Part shown: positions 8,072-17,540 of the stretch, in pieces
Layout of the letters: each line of letters begins with the position of its first letter
Numbering within the stretch: the first letter of the stretch is position 1
Origin: Nioella sp964229645
GTDB lineage: Bacteria > Pseudomonadota > Alphaproteobacteria > Rhodobacterales > Rhodobacteraceae
Assembly: GCF_964229645.1 (NCBI RefSeq)
Contig: NZ_CAXREX010000188.1
Span: 1-43,374, forward strand
Direction: 5' to 3'
Length of the DNA: 43,374 nucleotides
Notes under the pieces: generated by a model
Databases searched by the model: none
Seen by the model: the letters and a program-made list of their open reading frames with translations, nothing else
Told to the model about the DNA's origin: nothing
Program-made: the position numbers and the translations under genes

Positions 8072-8701
8072 ATGGTTGGACGGATTATCGAAACCCCTGA
8101 ATGCGTGGCCGAGGGCGCGGCCTGGCTGGCGGCAGCCGAGCCGCGCTTTGCCCATGCCCTGCGCCAGACCGGGCCGTTGCCCTTACGCCGCCGCAAGGAC
8201 GGGTTCGACCAGGTGCTTTCGGCCATTGTCAGCCAGCAGGTCTCGGTCGCGGCGGCAGATGCGATCTGGGGACGGCTGAAAAACGCGCGGCTCACCGGGC
8301 CACGCAAGATTGCCTGGGCCAGCGACGAGGACCTGCGCGCCTGTGGCCTCAGCCGCCAGAAGATCCGCTACGCAAGGGCCCTGGCCGAGGCGCGGATCGA
8401 TTTTCCCCGCCTGCGCCATGCCCCCACGGAGGATGTCATTGCCGTGCTGACCGAGGTACCGGGCATTGGCCGATGGACCGCCGAGATCTATGCCATGTTC
8501 TCGCTCGGGCGGGCCGATGTCTTCGCGCCGGCTGACCTGGCCTTGCAGGAATCGGCGCGGCTTCTGTTCGATCTGCCCGAGCGCCCCACCGAGCGCGCCC
8601 TGCGGCAGATGGCCGAGGCCTGGTCGCCCTGGCGCGCGGTTGCCGCCCGCGCGCTTTGGGCCTACTACCATGTGGCAAAGGACAGGGAAGGCATCAGATG
8701 A
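8072..8701 (+). CDS. DNA-3-methyladenine glycosylase II (AlkA-type, HhH-GPD)
   Basis: 209 residues, base-excision repair glycosylase removing alkylated purines. The helix-hairpin-helix (LTEVPGIGRWTAEIYAMF) is followed by the catalytic aspartate region (ADVFAPADLALQ), the HhH-GPD arrangement; SAIVSQQVSVAAAD is the conserved helix before it. Shorter than E. coli AlkA (282) because the N-terminal domain is absent, as in many bacterial versions. ATG 8072 is chosen from the weak site AAAGGGTGG and the match to the family start. The stop overlaps the next start (ATGA), so it is translationally coupled to the esterase. Confidence 0.9.
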   Translation: MVGRIIETPECVAEGAAWLAAAEPRFAHALRQTGPLPLRRRKDGFDQVLSAIVSQQVSVAAADAIWGRLKNARLTGPRKIAWASDEDLRACGLSRQKIRYARALAEARIDFPRLRHAPTEDVIAVLTEVPGIGRWTAEIYAMFSLGRADVFAPADLALQESARLLFDLPERPTERALRQMAEAWSPWRAVAARALWAYYHVAKDREGIR

Positions 8702-9381
8702 CCCGCACGCTCGAATTCTCCAAACGCCCCGCCGCCTCGGGCGAGGCCGACAGCCTGGTGATCTTCCTGCACGGCTATGGCGCCGACGGAAACGACCTTC
8801 TGGGCCTGGCCGATCCGCTCAGCCCGCACCTGCCCAACACGGTCTTCATGGCCCCCGATGCGCCGGAACGCTCGGCGATGAACCCGATGGGCTTCCAGTG
8901 GTTCCCGATTCCCTGGATCGACGGCTCCTCTGAGGAGGCCGCCGCCGAGGGCATGGCGCGTGCGGCAGATGATCTGAACGCCTTCCTCGATGCCGCGATG
9001 GAGGCCGAAGGCGTGCCCGCGCATCGCACCGTTCTGGTGGGCTTCTCGCAGGGCACGATGATGAGCCTGCACGTGGCCCCCCGCCGCGCCGCGCCCTTCG
9101 CGGGCGTCGTCGGCTTCTCGGGCCGCCTGATGGAGCCCGAACTTCTGGCCGATGAAATCGTCAGCCGGCCGCCGGTGCTTCTCATCCATGGCGACCAGGA
9201 CGACGTGGTGCCGCCGCAAAGCCTGCCACAGGCCGCCGAGGCGCTGCAGGGCGCGGGCATCGATGTCTATGCCCACATCATGCGCGGGACGGCCCATGGC
9301 ATCGCGCCCGACGGCTTGTCGGTGGCGCTGGCCTTCATCCGCCAGGTGCTGGATATCGAGGACAGCCCCGAAGAGGACTGA
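8698..9381 (+). CDS. Alpha/beta hydrolase, carboxylesterase/phospholipase family
   Basis: 227 residues of the small carboxylesterase family (YpfH/acyl-protein thioesterase-like). Oxyanion-hole region LHGYGADGNDL, nucleophile Ser117 in GFSQG, probable acid Asp168 in HGDQDDVVP and His200 in GTAHGI complete the triad. No signal peptide, so cytoplasmic. Overlaps the glycosylase stop by four bases (ATGA). The pairing with a DNA glycosylase has no obvious metabolic logic. A long hairpin array follows the stop. Confidence 0.88.
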   Translation: MTRTLEFSKRPAASGEADSLVIFLHGYGADGNDLLGLADPLSPHLPNTVFMAPDAPERSAMNPMGFQWFPIPWIDGSSEEAAAEGMARAADDLNAFLDAAMEAEGVPAHRTVLVGFSQGTMMSLHVAPRRAAPFAGVVGFSGRLMEPELLADEIVSRPPVLLIHGDQDDVVPPQSLPQAAEALQGAGIDVYAHIMRGTAHGIAPDGLSVALAFIRQVLDIEDSPEED

Positions 9382-9396
9382 CCCCCTCATTGTTCC

Positions 9397-9523
9397 CCAA
9401 ATATCCCGGGGGAGTCGCCGAAAGGCGACGGGGGCAGCGCCCCCCGACCGTTTTCCGCGGCGGAAAACGCCCGCGATCCGCAGCGGATCGCGCCGGTCGC
9501 CCGGCCCGCAGGGCAGGGCGACC
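9397..9523. repeat. Array of five back-to-back hairpins after the esterase gene
   Basis: This gene-free stretch (9382-9703) holds consecutive perfect inverted repeats: GTCGCC/GGCGAC (9414-9429, GAAA loop), GGGGGC/GCCCCC (9430-9444), CGTTTTCCG/CGGAAAACG (9449-9469), GCGATCCG/CGGATCGC (9473-9491) and GGTCGCCC/GGGCGACC (9495-9523). It opens with AAATATCCCGGGGG, a member of the tail motif also seen near 12520 and 29640. The first two hairpins may act as terminator; the rest exceed what termination needs. Confidence 0.7.
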
Positions 9524-9569
9524 CCCCAACAGGCGCAGGCTGTCACGCGCCCGTCATCCTGATCGCCTA

Positions 9570-9659
9570 TGACAAAAGCGCTCCACCCAAAATGTGGAGC
9601 TTGTCAGCCGATTATTGGCAGATATAGTGGTTACATGGCTGGAGCGGGTGCTCCCGCTC
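9570..9659 (+). promoter_or_regulatory. Promoter and hairpins upstream of the HNH gene
   Basis: A sigma70-like promoter, TTGTCA (9601-9606), 16 bases, TATAGT (9623-9628). The -35 is also the right arm of a bulged inverted repeat TGACAA...GCTCCAC (9570-9586) / GTGGAGCTTGTCA (9594-9606), which could be an operator. A 7-bp hairpin GAGCGGG/CCCGCTC with a four-base loop (9642-9659) would lie in the transcript leader, 45 bases before the start codon at 9704. Confidence 0.5.
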
Positions 9660-9703
9660 TGATGCCGGAACAACCGAGGCACAGGGCGAGAGCGGAGTCA
9701 CTC

Positions 9704-10294
9704 ATGGACGGCGACGGCAGTTTCAGAACCAGTTTCGTAAGAGAGTCCGGATCGCTCCGGCATCACCCGGCCTTGGTGCTCAACGCCGATTACCGGCCGC
9801 TCTCCTACTACCCCCTGTCGCTCTGGCCCTGGCAGGATGCAATCAAGGCCGTGTTCCTCGACCGGGTCGATATCGTGGCCGAGTACGATGCCTTCGTGCA
9901 TTCGCCTACGACCCGCATCCGCATCCCCTCGGTGGTGGTGCTGAAAGACTACGTGAAGCCGCAGAAACGCGTGGCCTTCACCCGCTTCAACCTCTTCCTG
10001 CGCGACGAGTTTTCCTGCCAGTATTGCGGCGGCAAGGGGGATTTGACCTTCGACCACGTGGTGCCGCGGGCCAAGGGGGGCATCACGTCGTGGGAAAACG
10101 TGGTGGCGGCCTGTTCGCGCTGCAACCTGCGAAAGGGCTCGAAGAGCCTGCGCCAGTCGGGGCTTTCGCTGCGCAAACCGCCGCGCCAGCCCGGCGCCGA
10201 GGAGCTGCGCAACATGGGCCGCAAGTTTCCGCCAGGTCACTTGCACGACAGCTGGCTCGATTTTCTCTATTGGGATGCAGAGCTTGAAGCGTAA
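9704..10294 (+). CDS. HNH endonuclease
   Basis: 196 residues with a C-terminal HNH nuclease domain: zinc ligands CQYCG and CSRCN flank the metal-binding core (FDHVVPRAKGG, then SWENVVAAC). The N-terminal half (LVLNADYRPLSYYPLSLWPWQDAI) is the conserved part of a widespread bacterial HNH family with no proven role; a DNA nicking or repair function is inferred. In-frame upstream ATGs at 9569 and 9662 fall within the promoter/leader; 9704 fits the family start. The next gene begins 9 bases after the stop. Confidence 0.9.
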   Translation: MDGDGSFRTSFVRESGSLRHHPALVLNADYRPLSYYPLSLWPWQDAIKAVFLDRVDIVAEYDAFVHSPTTRIRIPSVVVLKDYVKPQKRVAFTRFNLFLRDEFSCQYCGGKGDLTFDHVVPRAKGGITSWENVVAACSRCNLRKGSKSLRQSGLSLRKPPRQPGAEELRNMGRKFPPGHLHDSWLDFLYWDAELEA

Positions 10295-10303
10295 GCTCGC
10301 GCC

Positions 10304-11518
10304 ATGACCTGGCCCCGCAATCAGACCGACACGCCCCCGCATCTTCTCGAAAGTGACCGCGCGGCGGGCTTCGAGATCACGCCCGCCTACACCCGCTTTT
10401 CCCAGATGAACGACATCTTCACCCGGGCCTTCTGGGACCCGGCGGTGCGCTCGAAGGACAGTGACGGGTTTTTCGCCTCCTACCGGATGGAGGCCGCCCC
10501 GCGCCGCGGCGAGGGCTTTCAGACCCGCGATTTCGCGCTGCGCAATGCCGCCTGGCGCATCTCCGACATGGTCTCGGAACGGCACGCGGGGGAGGGCGAA
10601 CGGGAAGGCTTCCAGGCCCCCCTGCGCAGCGACACGCCGGTCGCGAGCGAGAAGGCCGACCTTGGCACGCCCGAGGAGGAGGCGCAGGGCATCAAGCATA
10701 TCGCCCGGCTTTTCGGGGCCGATCTGGTGGGGATCACCCATCTGGACCTGCGCTGGCACTATGCCGACCGGCCCGACACGCGCGACATGACGCCTGTGCC
10801 CAATGACCTGCCCGACGGCCTGACCCATGTGATCGTGATGGCCCATGCCATGGATTTCGACCTGGTAGAGACCTATCCAAGCGCCTTGGCAGGGGCCGCG
10901 ACGGGGCTCGAATATTCCCACGAGGCGGCCATCGCCATGCAGCTTTCCGCCTATATCCGCAACTTCGGCTATCAGGCGGTGGCCAGCATGAACGACACCG
11001 CCCTCGTCATTCCCTATGCGGTCAAGGCGGGGCTTGGCGAATACGGGCGCAACCAGATGGTGCTGACGCCCGAATTTGGCCCCCGCGTGCGGTTTTCCAA
11101 GATCTTCACCGATATGCCGCTGGCGGTCGATCGGCCGCGCAACCTGGGGCTCGCTGCCTATTGCCACGGCTGCACCCAATGCGCCGAGAGCTGCCCGCCC
11201 AAGGCGCTGCCCTTCGGCGCGCCCGATTTCGGCGAAGAAAAAGCGGCGGGCAGCCCGTCGACGCAACGCGGCGTGCGCAAGTGGTCGGCCAATTGCGAGG
11301 CCTGCTTTGGTTACTGGGCGAAACTGAAATCCGATTGCGCGATCTGCATGCGGGTCTGCCCCTTCAACCGGCGCGGCGGCTGGCAGGACCGGCTCTGGCG
11401 CTGGCTGGCCACGGGCGGGGCGGGGCGAACGGGCGTGCGGCTTGCCCGCGCCTGGCAAGAACGCCAGGGCGTCCGCCCCCGCCTAAAGCCGCGTGACTGG
11501 TGGCAAAATCCCCGCTAG
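10304..11518 (+). CDS. Cytoplasmic reductive-dehalogenase-like (RdhA-family) corrinoid/4Fe-4S protein
   Basis: 404 residues. The corrinoid-binding core has RdhA hallmarks: ARLFGADLVGI, then IPYAVKAGLGEYGRNQMVL and RVRFSKIFTDMPL. Two 4Fe-4S motifs follow: C287-x2-C290-x2-C293-x3-C297-P and, after WSANCEACFGYW, C345-x2-C348-x3-C352-P, with C331/C334 as possible further ligands. This spacing matches reductive dehalogenases better than epoxyqueuosine reductase QueG, a distant relative. There is no Tat signal and no rdhB anchor gene, and the fused reductase domain of aerobic catabolic RdhA is absent. So it is soluble, needs a separate electron donor, and its substrate is unknown. Confidence 0.75.
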   Translation: MTWPRNQTDTPPHLLESDRAAGFEITPAYTRFSQMNDIFTRAFWDPAVRSKDSDGFFASYRMEAAPRRGEGFQTRDFALRNAAWRISDMVSERHAGEGEREGFQAPLRSDTPVASEKADLGTPEEEAQGIKHIARLFGADLVGITHLDLRWHYADRPDTRDMTPVPNDLPDGLTHVIVMAHAMDFDLVETYPSALAGAATGLEYSHEAAIAMQLSAYIRNFGYQAVASMNDTALVIPYAVKAGLGEYGRNQMVLTPEFGPRVRFSKIFTDMPLAVDRPRNLGLAAYCHGCTQCAESCPPKALPFGAPDFGEEKAAGSPSTQRGVRKWSANCEACFGYWAKLKSDCAICMRVCPFNRRGGWQDRLWRWLATGGAGRTGVRLARAWQERQGVRPRLKPRDWWQNPR

Positions 11519-11549
11519 CCTCGCGCAAAATCCAGACAGGGAGTCATCC

Positions 11550-12497
11550 ATGGCCGATCCGTTCTTCACCCCGATCTCGGGCTTCGACCTGCCGCGCTTC
11601 GCAGGCATCCCCAGCTTCATGCGCCTGCCGCATGTGGGGCTCGACCATGCCCGCATCGACGAGGTGGAGATCGGGCTCATTGGCGTGCCCTGGGATGCGG
11701 GCACCACCAATCGCCCCGGTCCCCGTCACGGGCCCCGCCAGATCCGCGATATGTCGACGATGATCCGGGCCCAGAACGACGCCACGGGCATCCGCCCCTT
11801 CGAGGCGAAGAATTGCGCCGATCTGGGCGATGTCGGCCCCAACCCGGCCGACCTGATGGACAGCCTCGACCGGATCACGCGGTTCTACGACCGGGTGAAG
11901 GCCCATGGCATCAAGCCGCTCACGGCGGGGGGCGATCACCTGTCCTCCTTCCCGATCCTGCGCGCATTGGCCAAGGATGCGCCGCTTGGCATGATCCATT
12001 TCGACAGCCACACGGATCTCTTCCACAGCTATTTCGACGGGCGCATGTATACCCACGGCACCCCCTTCCGGCGCGCGGTCGAGGAAGGCCTGCTCGACCC
12101 CAAGCGCGTGGTCCAGATCGGCATTCGCGGCACGGCCTATGACAGCGAGGACCGTGATTTTGCCGACAGCGTCGGCATTCGCGTGATCCCCATCGGCGAA
12201 TTCCATGCCCGCGGCGTCGAAGACGTGATGGCCGAGGCGCGCGAGATCGCGGGCACGGGCGATACCTATGTGAGCTACGATATCGACTTCGTCGATCCCG
12301 CCTTCGCGCCGGGCACTGGCACGCCCGAAGTGGGCGGGCCCAACAGCTGGCAGGCGCTCGAGGTGGTGCGCGCGCTTCAGGGCGTCAACATCGTTGGCGC
12401 CGACCTCGTCGAGGTGTCGCCCCCCTTCGATACCTCGGGTGGCACGGCCTATCTCGGCGCATCGATCATGTTCGAACTGCTCTGCGTCATGGTCTGA
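11550..12497 (+). CDS. speB: Agmatinase (ureohydrolase family)
   Basis: 315 residues, Mn-dependent hydrolysis of agmatine to putrescine and urea (polyamine synthesis) is the most likely reaction. Metal motifs: AGGDHLSSFPI, IHFDSHTD and VSYDIDFVDPAFAPGTGTPEVGG, the last one typical of SpeB-like enzymes. ATG 11550 follows AGGGAG with 8-base spacing. It lies 31 bases after the RdhA-like gene on the same strand, so it could share transcription from the HNH promoter. A second family member is at 7011-7985. Relatives act on guanidinobutyrate or guanidinopropionate, so the substrate is not certain. Confidence 0.85.
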   Translation: MADPFFTPISGFDLPRFAGIPSFMRLPHVGLDHARIDEVEIGLIGVPWDAGTTNRPGPRHGPRQIRDMSTMIRAQNDATGIRPFEAKNCADLGDVGPNPADLMDSLDRITRFYDRVKAHGIKPLTAGGDHLSSFPILRALAKDAPLGMIHFDSHTDLFHSYFDGRMYTHGTPFRRAVEEGLLDPKRVVQIGIRGTAYDSEDRDFADSVGIRVIPIGEFHARGVEDVMAEAREIAGTGDTYVSYDIDFVDPAFAPGTGTPEVGGPNSWQALEVVRALQGVNIVGADLVEVSPPFDTSGGTAYLGASIMFELLCVMV

Positions 12498-12517
12498 CAC
12501 AGGGCCTTCTTCTTTGC

Positions 12518-12557
12518 ATAAATACTCCAGGGGGGTGCGGGGGGAGGATCCCCCCGC
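12518..12557. terminator. Bidirectional terminator-like hairpin with AAATACTCC tail
   Basis: Between convergent speB and the radical SAM gene: GCGGGGGG (12537-12544) pairs with CCCCCCGC (12550-12557), loop of five. It is preceded by AAATACTCCAGGGG, the tail motif seen in two other intergenic regions of this window. No long T-run on either strand. Confidence 0.5.
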
Positions 12558-12588
12558 CTGGATCGACGCGCCTTGCGCGGCGATCCCC

Positions 12589-13530
12589 TCAGGCCGAACA
12601 GCTTGCCCCGCCCAGGACGCAGAACTTGGCGCAATGGGGGTGGTTGAGTGCCACGTCGCGTTCGGCCTCTTGCAGGGTCTCTCCCATTTCGAAAGCCTCG
12701 TCATAGGCCAGGAGCGTGCAGGCCAGCACCACCGGACGCTCGGCCCCCTTGCGCTTGACCACCATGCGCGACGAGGCGCACATGACGCTGTCGGGCGACT
12801 TGCCCAGGATGCCCCAGCAGGCGGTCGTGATCTCTGGCACATCGACCGCGGCATCCATCTCGGGGAAGAGCACCAGCGCGCCGGGATCGGCGGCATCGAC
12901 CCGGTAGCCCCGCGTCTCGAACAGGGACGCGAAACGTGCACGCGCCTCGGCCTCGGACTCGCCCCAGAGCGTGCGGGCGGCCACCGCCATGGCAATCCCG
13001 GCGTCGCGCAGCCAGTCCATCCCCTCCAGCGTCTTGGCGAAGCTTCCGGGCCCGCGTTCCTCGTCATGGCGGGCCTCGGACCAGTGATCGAGCGAAACGC
13101 GCAGCGTCATCTGCCCGGGATAGGCGGCATCGAGGCGCGCGAGCCCCTCGCGCACACTGCGCCGCATCATCGGCAGCATGGCATTGGTGAGGATCAGAAC
13201 CGCGTAGCCGCGCGCCAGGGCGGCCTCGGCCATGTCGATCATCTCGGGGTTCAAGAAGGGCTCGCCCCCGGTGAAGCCGATCACGCGCACGCCCCAGTTC
13301 TGCGCCTCGAGCTGGTCGAGATACGTCTCCACCTCGGCGCGGGTGATATAGACCAGCGCGTCATTGGTCGGGCTCGACAGGATGTAGCAATTGGCGCAGG
13401 TGATGTTGCACAGTGTCCCGGTGTTGAACCACAGCGTCTGCGGGTTGGACAGCGCCACGCGTGCGCGCGGCTCGCCCTTGGCGGTCACCTCGGGGTCGCG
13501 GAATTTCTGGGGATCGAGCGTGTCTTTCAT
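12589..13530 (-). CDS. Radical SAM enzyme with Cys-rich C-terminus
   Basis: 313 residues. The radical SAM cluster motif is C41-x3-C45-x2-C48 (CNITCANCY), followed by GFTGGEPFLNPEM, the SAM-binding GGE motif. The last 85 residues hold six cysteines (ACWG, MCASS, LACT, HPHCAKFC, ASCSA), probably ligands of an auxiliary Fe-S cluster of the SPASM/twitch kind (inference). No peptide substrate or partner gene is nearby, and the reaction is unknown. ATG 13530 (AAAGG upstream, start MKDTLDPQKF) is preferred over 13566. Convergent with speB, divergent from zwf. Confidence 0.85.
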   Translation of the reverse strand: MKDTLDPQKFRDPEVTAKGEPRARVALSNPQTLWFNTGTLCNITCANCYILSSPTNDALVYITRAEVETYLDQLEAQNWGVRVIGFTGGEPFLNPEMIDMAEAALARGYAVLILTNAMLPMMRRSVREGLARLDAAYPGQMTLRVSLDHWSEARHDEERGPGSFAKTLEGMDWLRDAGIAMAVAARTLWGESEAEARARFASLFETRGYRVDAADPGALVLFPEMDAAVDVPEITTACWGILGKSPDSVMCASSRMVVKRKGAERPVVLACTLLAYDEAFEMGETLQEAERDVALNHPHCAKFCVLGGASCSA

Positions 13531-13674
13531 CGAATGCGGCCTTTTTGCTGCCCCATGGCTAAGCATTTGGTCCCGAAATGAAAACAGGGCAAATGCGCCA
13601 CCACGCCATTGTGATCTTTCCGTGAAAGGCTGGACGTGAAAGAATTATCGGTGTAGAGCCTGCGCGACAGCGCC

Positions 13675-13688
13675 TGATAGCGCTAACA
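13675..13688 (+). promoter_or_regulatory. LacI-type operator upstream of zwf
   Basis: TGATAGCGCTAACA, a 14-bp palindrome with one mismatched pair, 59 bases before the zwf start. Its centre TAGCGCTA is a typical LacI-family operator. In Rhodobacterales the LacI regulator CceR is known to repress zwf-pgl-pgi and the Entner-Doudoroff genes; assigning this site to CceR is inference. Confidence 0.6.
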
Positions 13689-13747
13689 TAGGCAAGGCAA
13701 TTCCGGGCGGCGCCCCGCCGCCCCACGGCAGTCCGAAGGAAGGTTCC

Positions 13748-15202
13748 ATGGTTGCGCGCGTCATCCCGGTAGAGCAATTCGATCTGGTCATCTTCGGCGG
13801 CACCGGCGATCTCGCCCGCCGCAAGATCCTGCCCGGCCTCTACCGCCGCTTCTGGGCCGAGCAGATGCCGCCGGGCTCTCGCATCATCGGGGCCGCGCGC
13901 ACCGAGCAGGACAGCGATGCCTGGCGCGCCTTCGTGCGCGAGGCGATCGAGGCATTCGTGTCCGAACGCAAGCGCGACCCCAAGACCATCGAGGCCTTCC
14001 TGGATTGCCTCAGCTACGTGCCGATCGACGCCATGGGCACCGGCGGCTGGTCCGAATTGAAGGGCCACATGCGCGAGGGCGTGGTGCAGGCGTTCTATTT
14101 CTCGGTTGCACCCAGCCTTTTCGGTTCGATCGCAGAACGGCTCAAGGACAATGGCATCGCGCGCGGCGACGCGCGGATCGTGGTCGAAAAGCCCTTCGGG
14201 CGAGACCTGGAAACCGCCCGCGCGCTCAACGCCACGCTGGCGGCCCATTTCGACGAGGCGCAGATCTACCGGATCGATCATTACCTGGGCAAGGAAACGG
14301 TTCAGAACCTGATGGCGGTGCGCTTTGCCAACATGCTCTTCGAGCCGCTGTGGAACGCGCAATATGTCGATCACGTTCAGATCACCGTGGCCGAAACCGT
14401 GGGCGTCGGCGGGCGTGGGTCCTACTATGACAAGTCGGGCGCGATGCGCGACATGGTGCAGAATCACCTGATGCAGCTTTTGTGCCTGACGGCGATGGAG
14501 CCCCCCGCCCATTTCGAGCCGAACGCCGTGCGCGATGAGAAGCTCAAGGTCATCCGGGCGCTTGATCCGGTCGATCCGGGTGACATCGTTCGGGGCCAAT
14601 ACCGGGCCGGCAAGGATGGCGCGAGCTACCGCGAGGACGCGGAAAACACCGACAGCCTGACCGAAAGCTTCGTAGCGATGAAGGTGCATGTCTCGAACTG
14701 GCGCTGGAACGGCACGCCTTTCTACCTGCGCACCGGAAAGCGGATGAAGGCGCGCATGTCCGAGATCGTGGTGCATTTCAAGGAACCGCCCCACAACATC
14801 TTTACCGAGGCGGTGGAACCGCGCGCCAATATCCTGACCATCCGCCTGCAACCCGATGAAGGCATCGACCTGCGCATGACCATCAAGGAACCGGGGCCGG
14901 GCGGGATGCGCCTGGTCGAGGTGCCGATGGACATGACCTTCGCCGAGGCGCTCGGGCCCGAAGCGGCCGATATTCCCGACGCCTATGAACGCCTGATCAT
15001 GGACGTGATCCGGGGCAACCAGACGCTGTTCATGCGCGGCGACGAGGTCGAGGCAGCCTGGGCCTGGACCGACCCGATCATCTCTGGATGGACGGCGCGC
15101 GAAGATGTACCCTTGCCCTACGAGGCCGGGTCGGCGGGGCCGGAGGATGCGCTTATCCTGCTCTACCGCGACGGTCGGCGATGGAGGGAGATTTCCGCAT
15201 GA
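13748..15202 (+). CDS. zwf: Glucose-6-phosphate 1-dehydrogenase
   Basis: 484 residues, oxidises glucose-6-phosphate to 6-phosphogluconolactone with NADP+ or NAD+, feeding the Entner-Doudoroff and pentose phosphate pathways. Nucleotide-binding FGGTGDLARRKILP at residues 16-29 and the substrate signature YRIDHYLGKE, with the catalytic His, are intact; length is normal. ATG 13748 follows GGAAGG. First gene of zwf-pgl-pgi; its stop overlaps the pgl start (ATGA). A LacI-type operator lies 59 bases upstream. edd and eda are not in the window. Confidence 0.97.
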   Translation: MVARVIPVEQFDLVIFGGTGDLARRKILPGLYRRFWAEQMPPGSRIIGAARTEQDSDAWRAFVREAIEAFVSERKRDPKTIEAFLDCLSYVPIDAMGTGGWSELKGHMREGVVQAFYFSVAPSLFGSIAERLKDNGIARGDARIVVEKPFGRDLETARALNATLAAHFDEAQIYRIDHYLGKETVQNLMAVRFANMLFEPLWNAQYVDHVQITVAETVGVGGRGSYYDKSGAMRDMVQNHLMQLLCLTAMEPPAHFEPNAVRDEKLKVIRALDPVDPGDIVRGQYRAGKDGASYREDAENTDSLTESFVAMKVHVSNWRWNGTPFYLRTGKRMKARMSEIVVHFKEPPHNIFTEAVEPRANILTIRLQPDEGIDLRMTIKEPGPGGMRLVEVPMDMTFAEALGPEAADIPDAYERLIMDVIRGNQTLFMRGDEVEAAWAWTDPIISGWTAREDVPLPYEAGSAGPEDALILLYRDGRRWREISA

Positions 15203-15870
15203 ACCTGGTCGAATACCCCGACAGCGAGATGATGATGCTGGACCTGGCCGACGCGTTGGCCAGCGAATTGGCGGATCATCTGCGCCGTGAGGATGCGGTC
15301 AGCTTCTGCGTGCCGGGCGGCAGCACGCCGGGGCCTGTCTTCGACGTTCTGAGCGAACAGGCGCTGGATTGGGATCGGGTGACGGTCTTCCTGTCGGACG
15401 AACGGTGGGTCCCTGCCGATCATCCGCGCTCGAACACGCGGCTCATCATGGAACGGCTGATGGTCTCCAAGGCGCGGCAGGCCAATTTCGTGCCGCTCTA
15501 TGCCACCGCGCCCACGCCCGAGGATTACGTGACCGACCTGGCCCGCGGGCTGGAACCGCACCTGCCCATCACCCTTCTGCTGCTTGGCATGGGGGCGGAC
15601 ATGCACACGGCGTCGCTCTTTCCCGGCGCCGACCGGCTGGCCGACGCGCTGGACGATCACGCGCCGATCCTGGTGCCGATGCGCGGGGGCGGCGCGCCCG
15701 AGCCGCGCGTCACGCTGTCGGCCCGGGTGCTTGCGGCGGCGGTGTCCACCCATATCGTGATTACCGGCGCGGAAAAGCGTGCGGCGCTTGAAAAGGCGCA
15801 GAGCCTGCCCGTGGAAGAAGCCCCGGTGCGCGCGGTCCTGTCCGGTGCAACGGTGCATTGGGCACCTTAA
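15199..15870 (+). CDS. pgl: 6-phosphogluconolactonase
   Basis: 223 residues, hydrolyses 6-phosphogluconolactone made by Zwf. DevB/Pgl signatures: SFCVPGGSTPGPVFDVL for phosphate binding, LSDERWVPADHPRSN, and LLGMGADMHTASLFPG around the catalytic His (Met stands where many members have Gly). ATG 15199 sits inside the zwf stop (ATGA), giving translational coupling; a longer frame starting in zwf is a shadow. Middle gene of the operon, 46 bases before pgi. Confidence 0.95.
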   Translation: MNLVEYPDSEMMMLDLADALASELADHLRREDAVSFCVPGGSTPGPVFDVLSEQALDWDRVTVFLSDERWVPADHPRSNTRLIMERLMVSKARQANFVPLYATAPTPEDYVTDLARGLEPHLPITLLLLGMGADMHTASLFPGADRLADALDDHAPILVPMRGGGAPEPRVTLSARVLAAAVSTHIVITGAEKRAALEKAQSLPVEEAPVRAVLSGATVHWAP

Positions 15871-15916
15871 GAACGACCCTCAACATATTGAAATATAAAC
15901 TGGAAGGAAGTCGCCC

Positions 15917-17530
<1,614 letters not shown>

Positions 17531-17540
17531 CGCGCGGGGA

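Noticed and set aside
10304..11518. Epoxyqueuosine reductase QueG
   Set aside because: The Fe-S spacing and the LGEYGRN...RVRFSKIFTDMPL stretch fit reductive dehalogenases better; QueG remains a distant relative.
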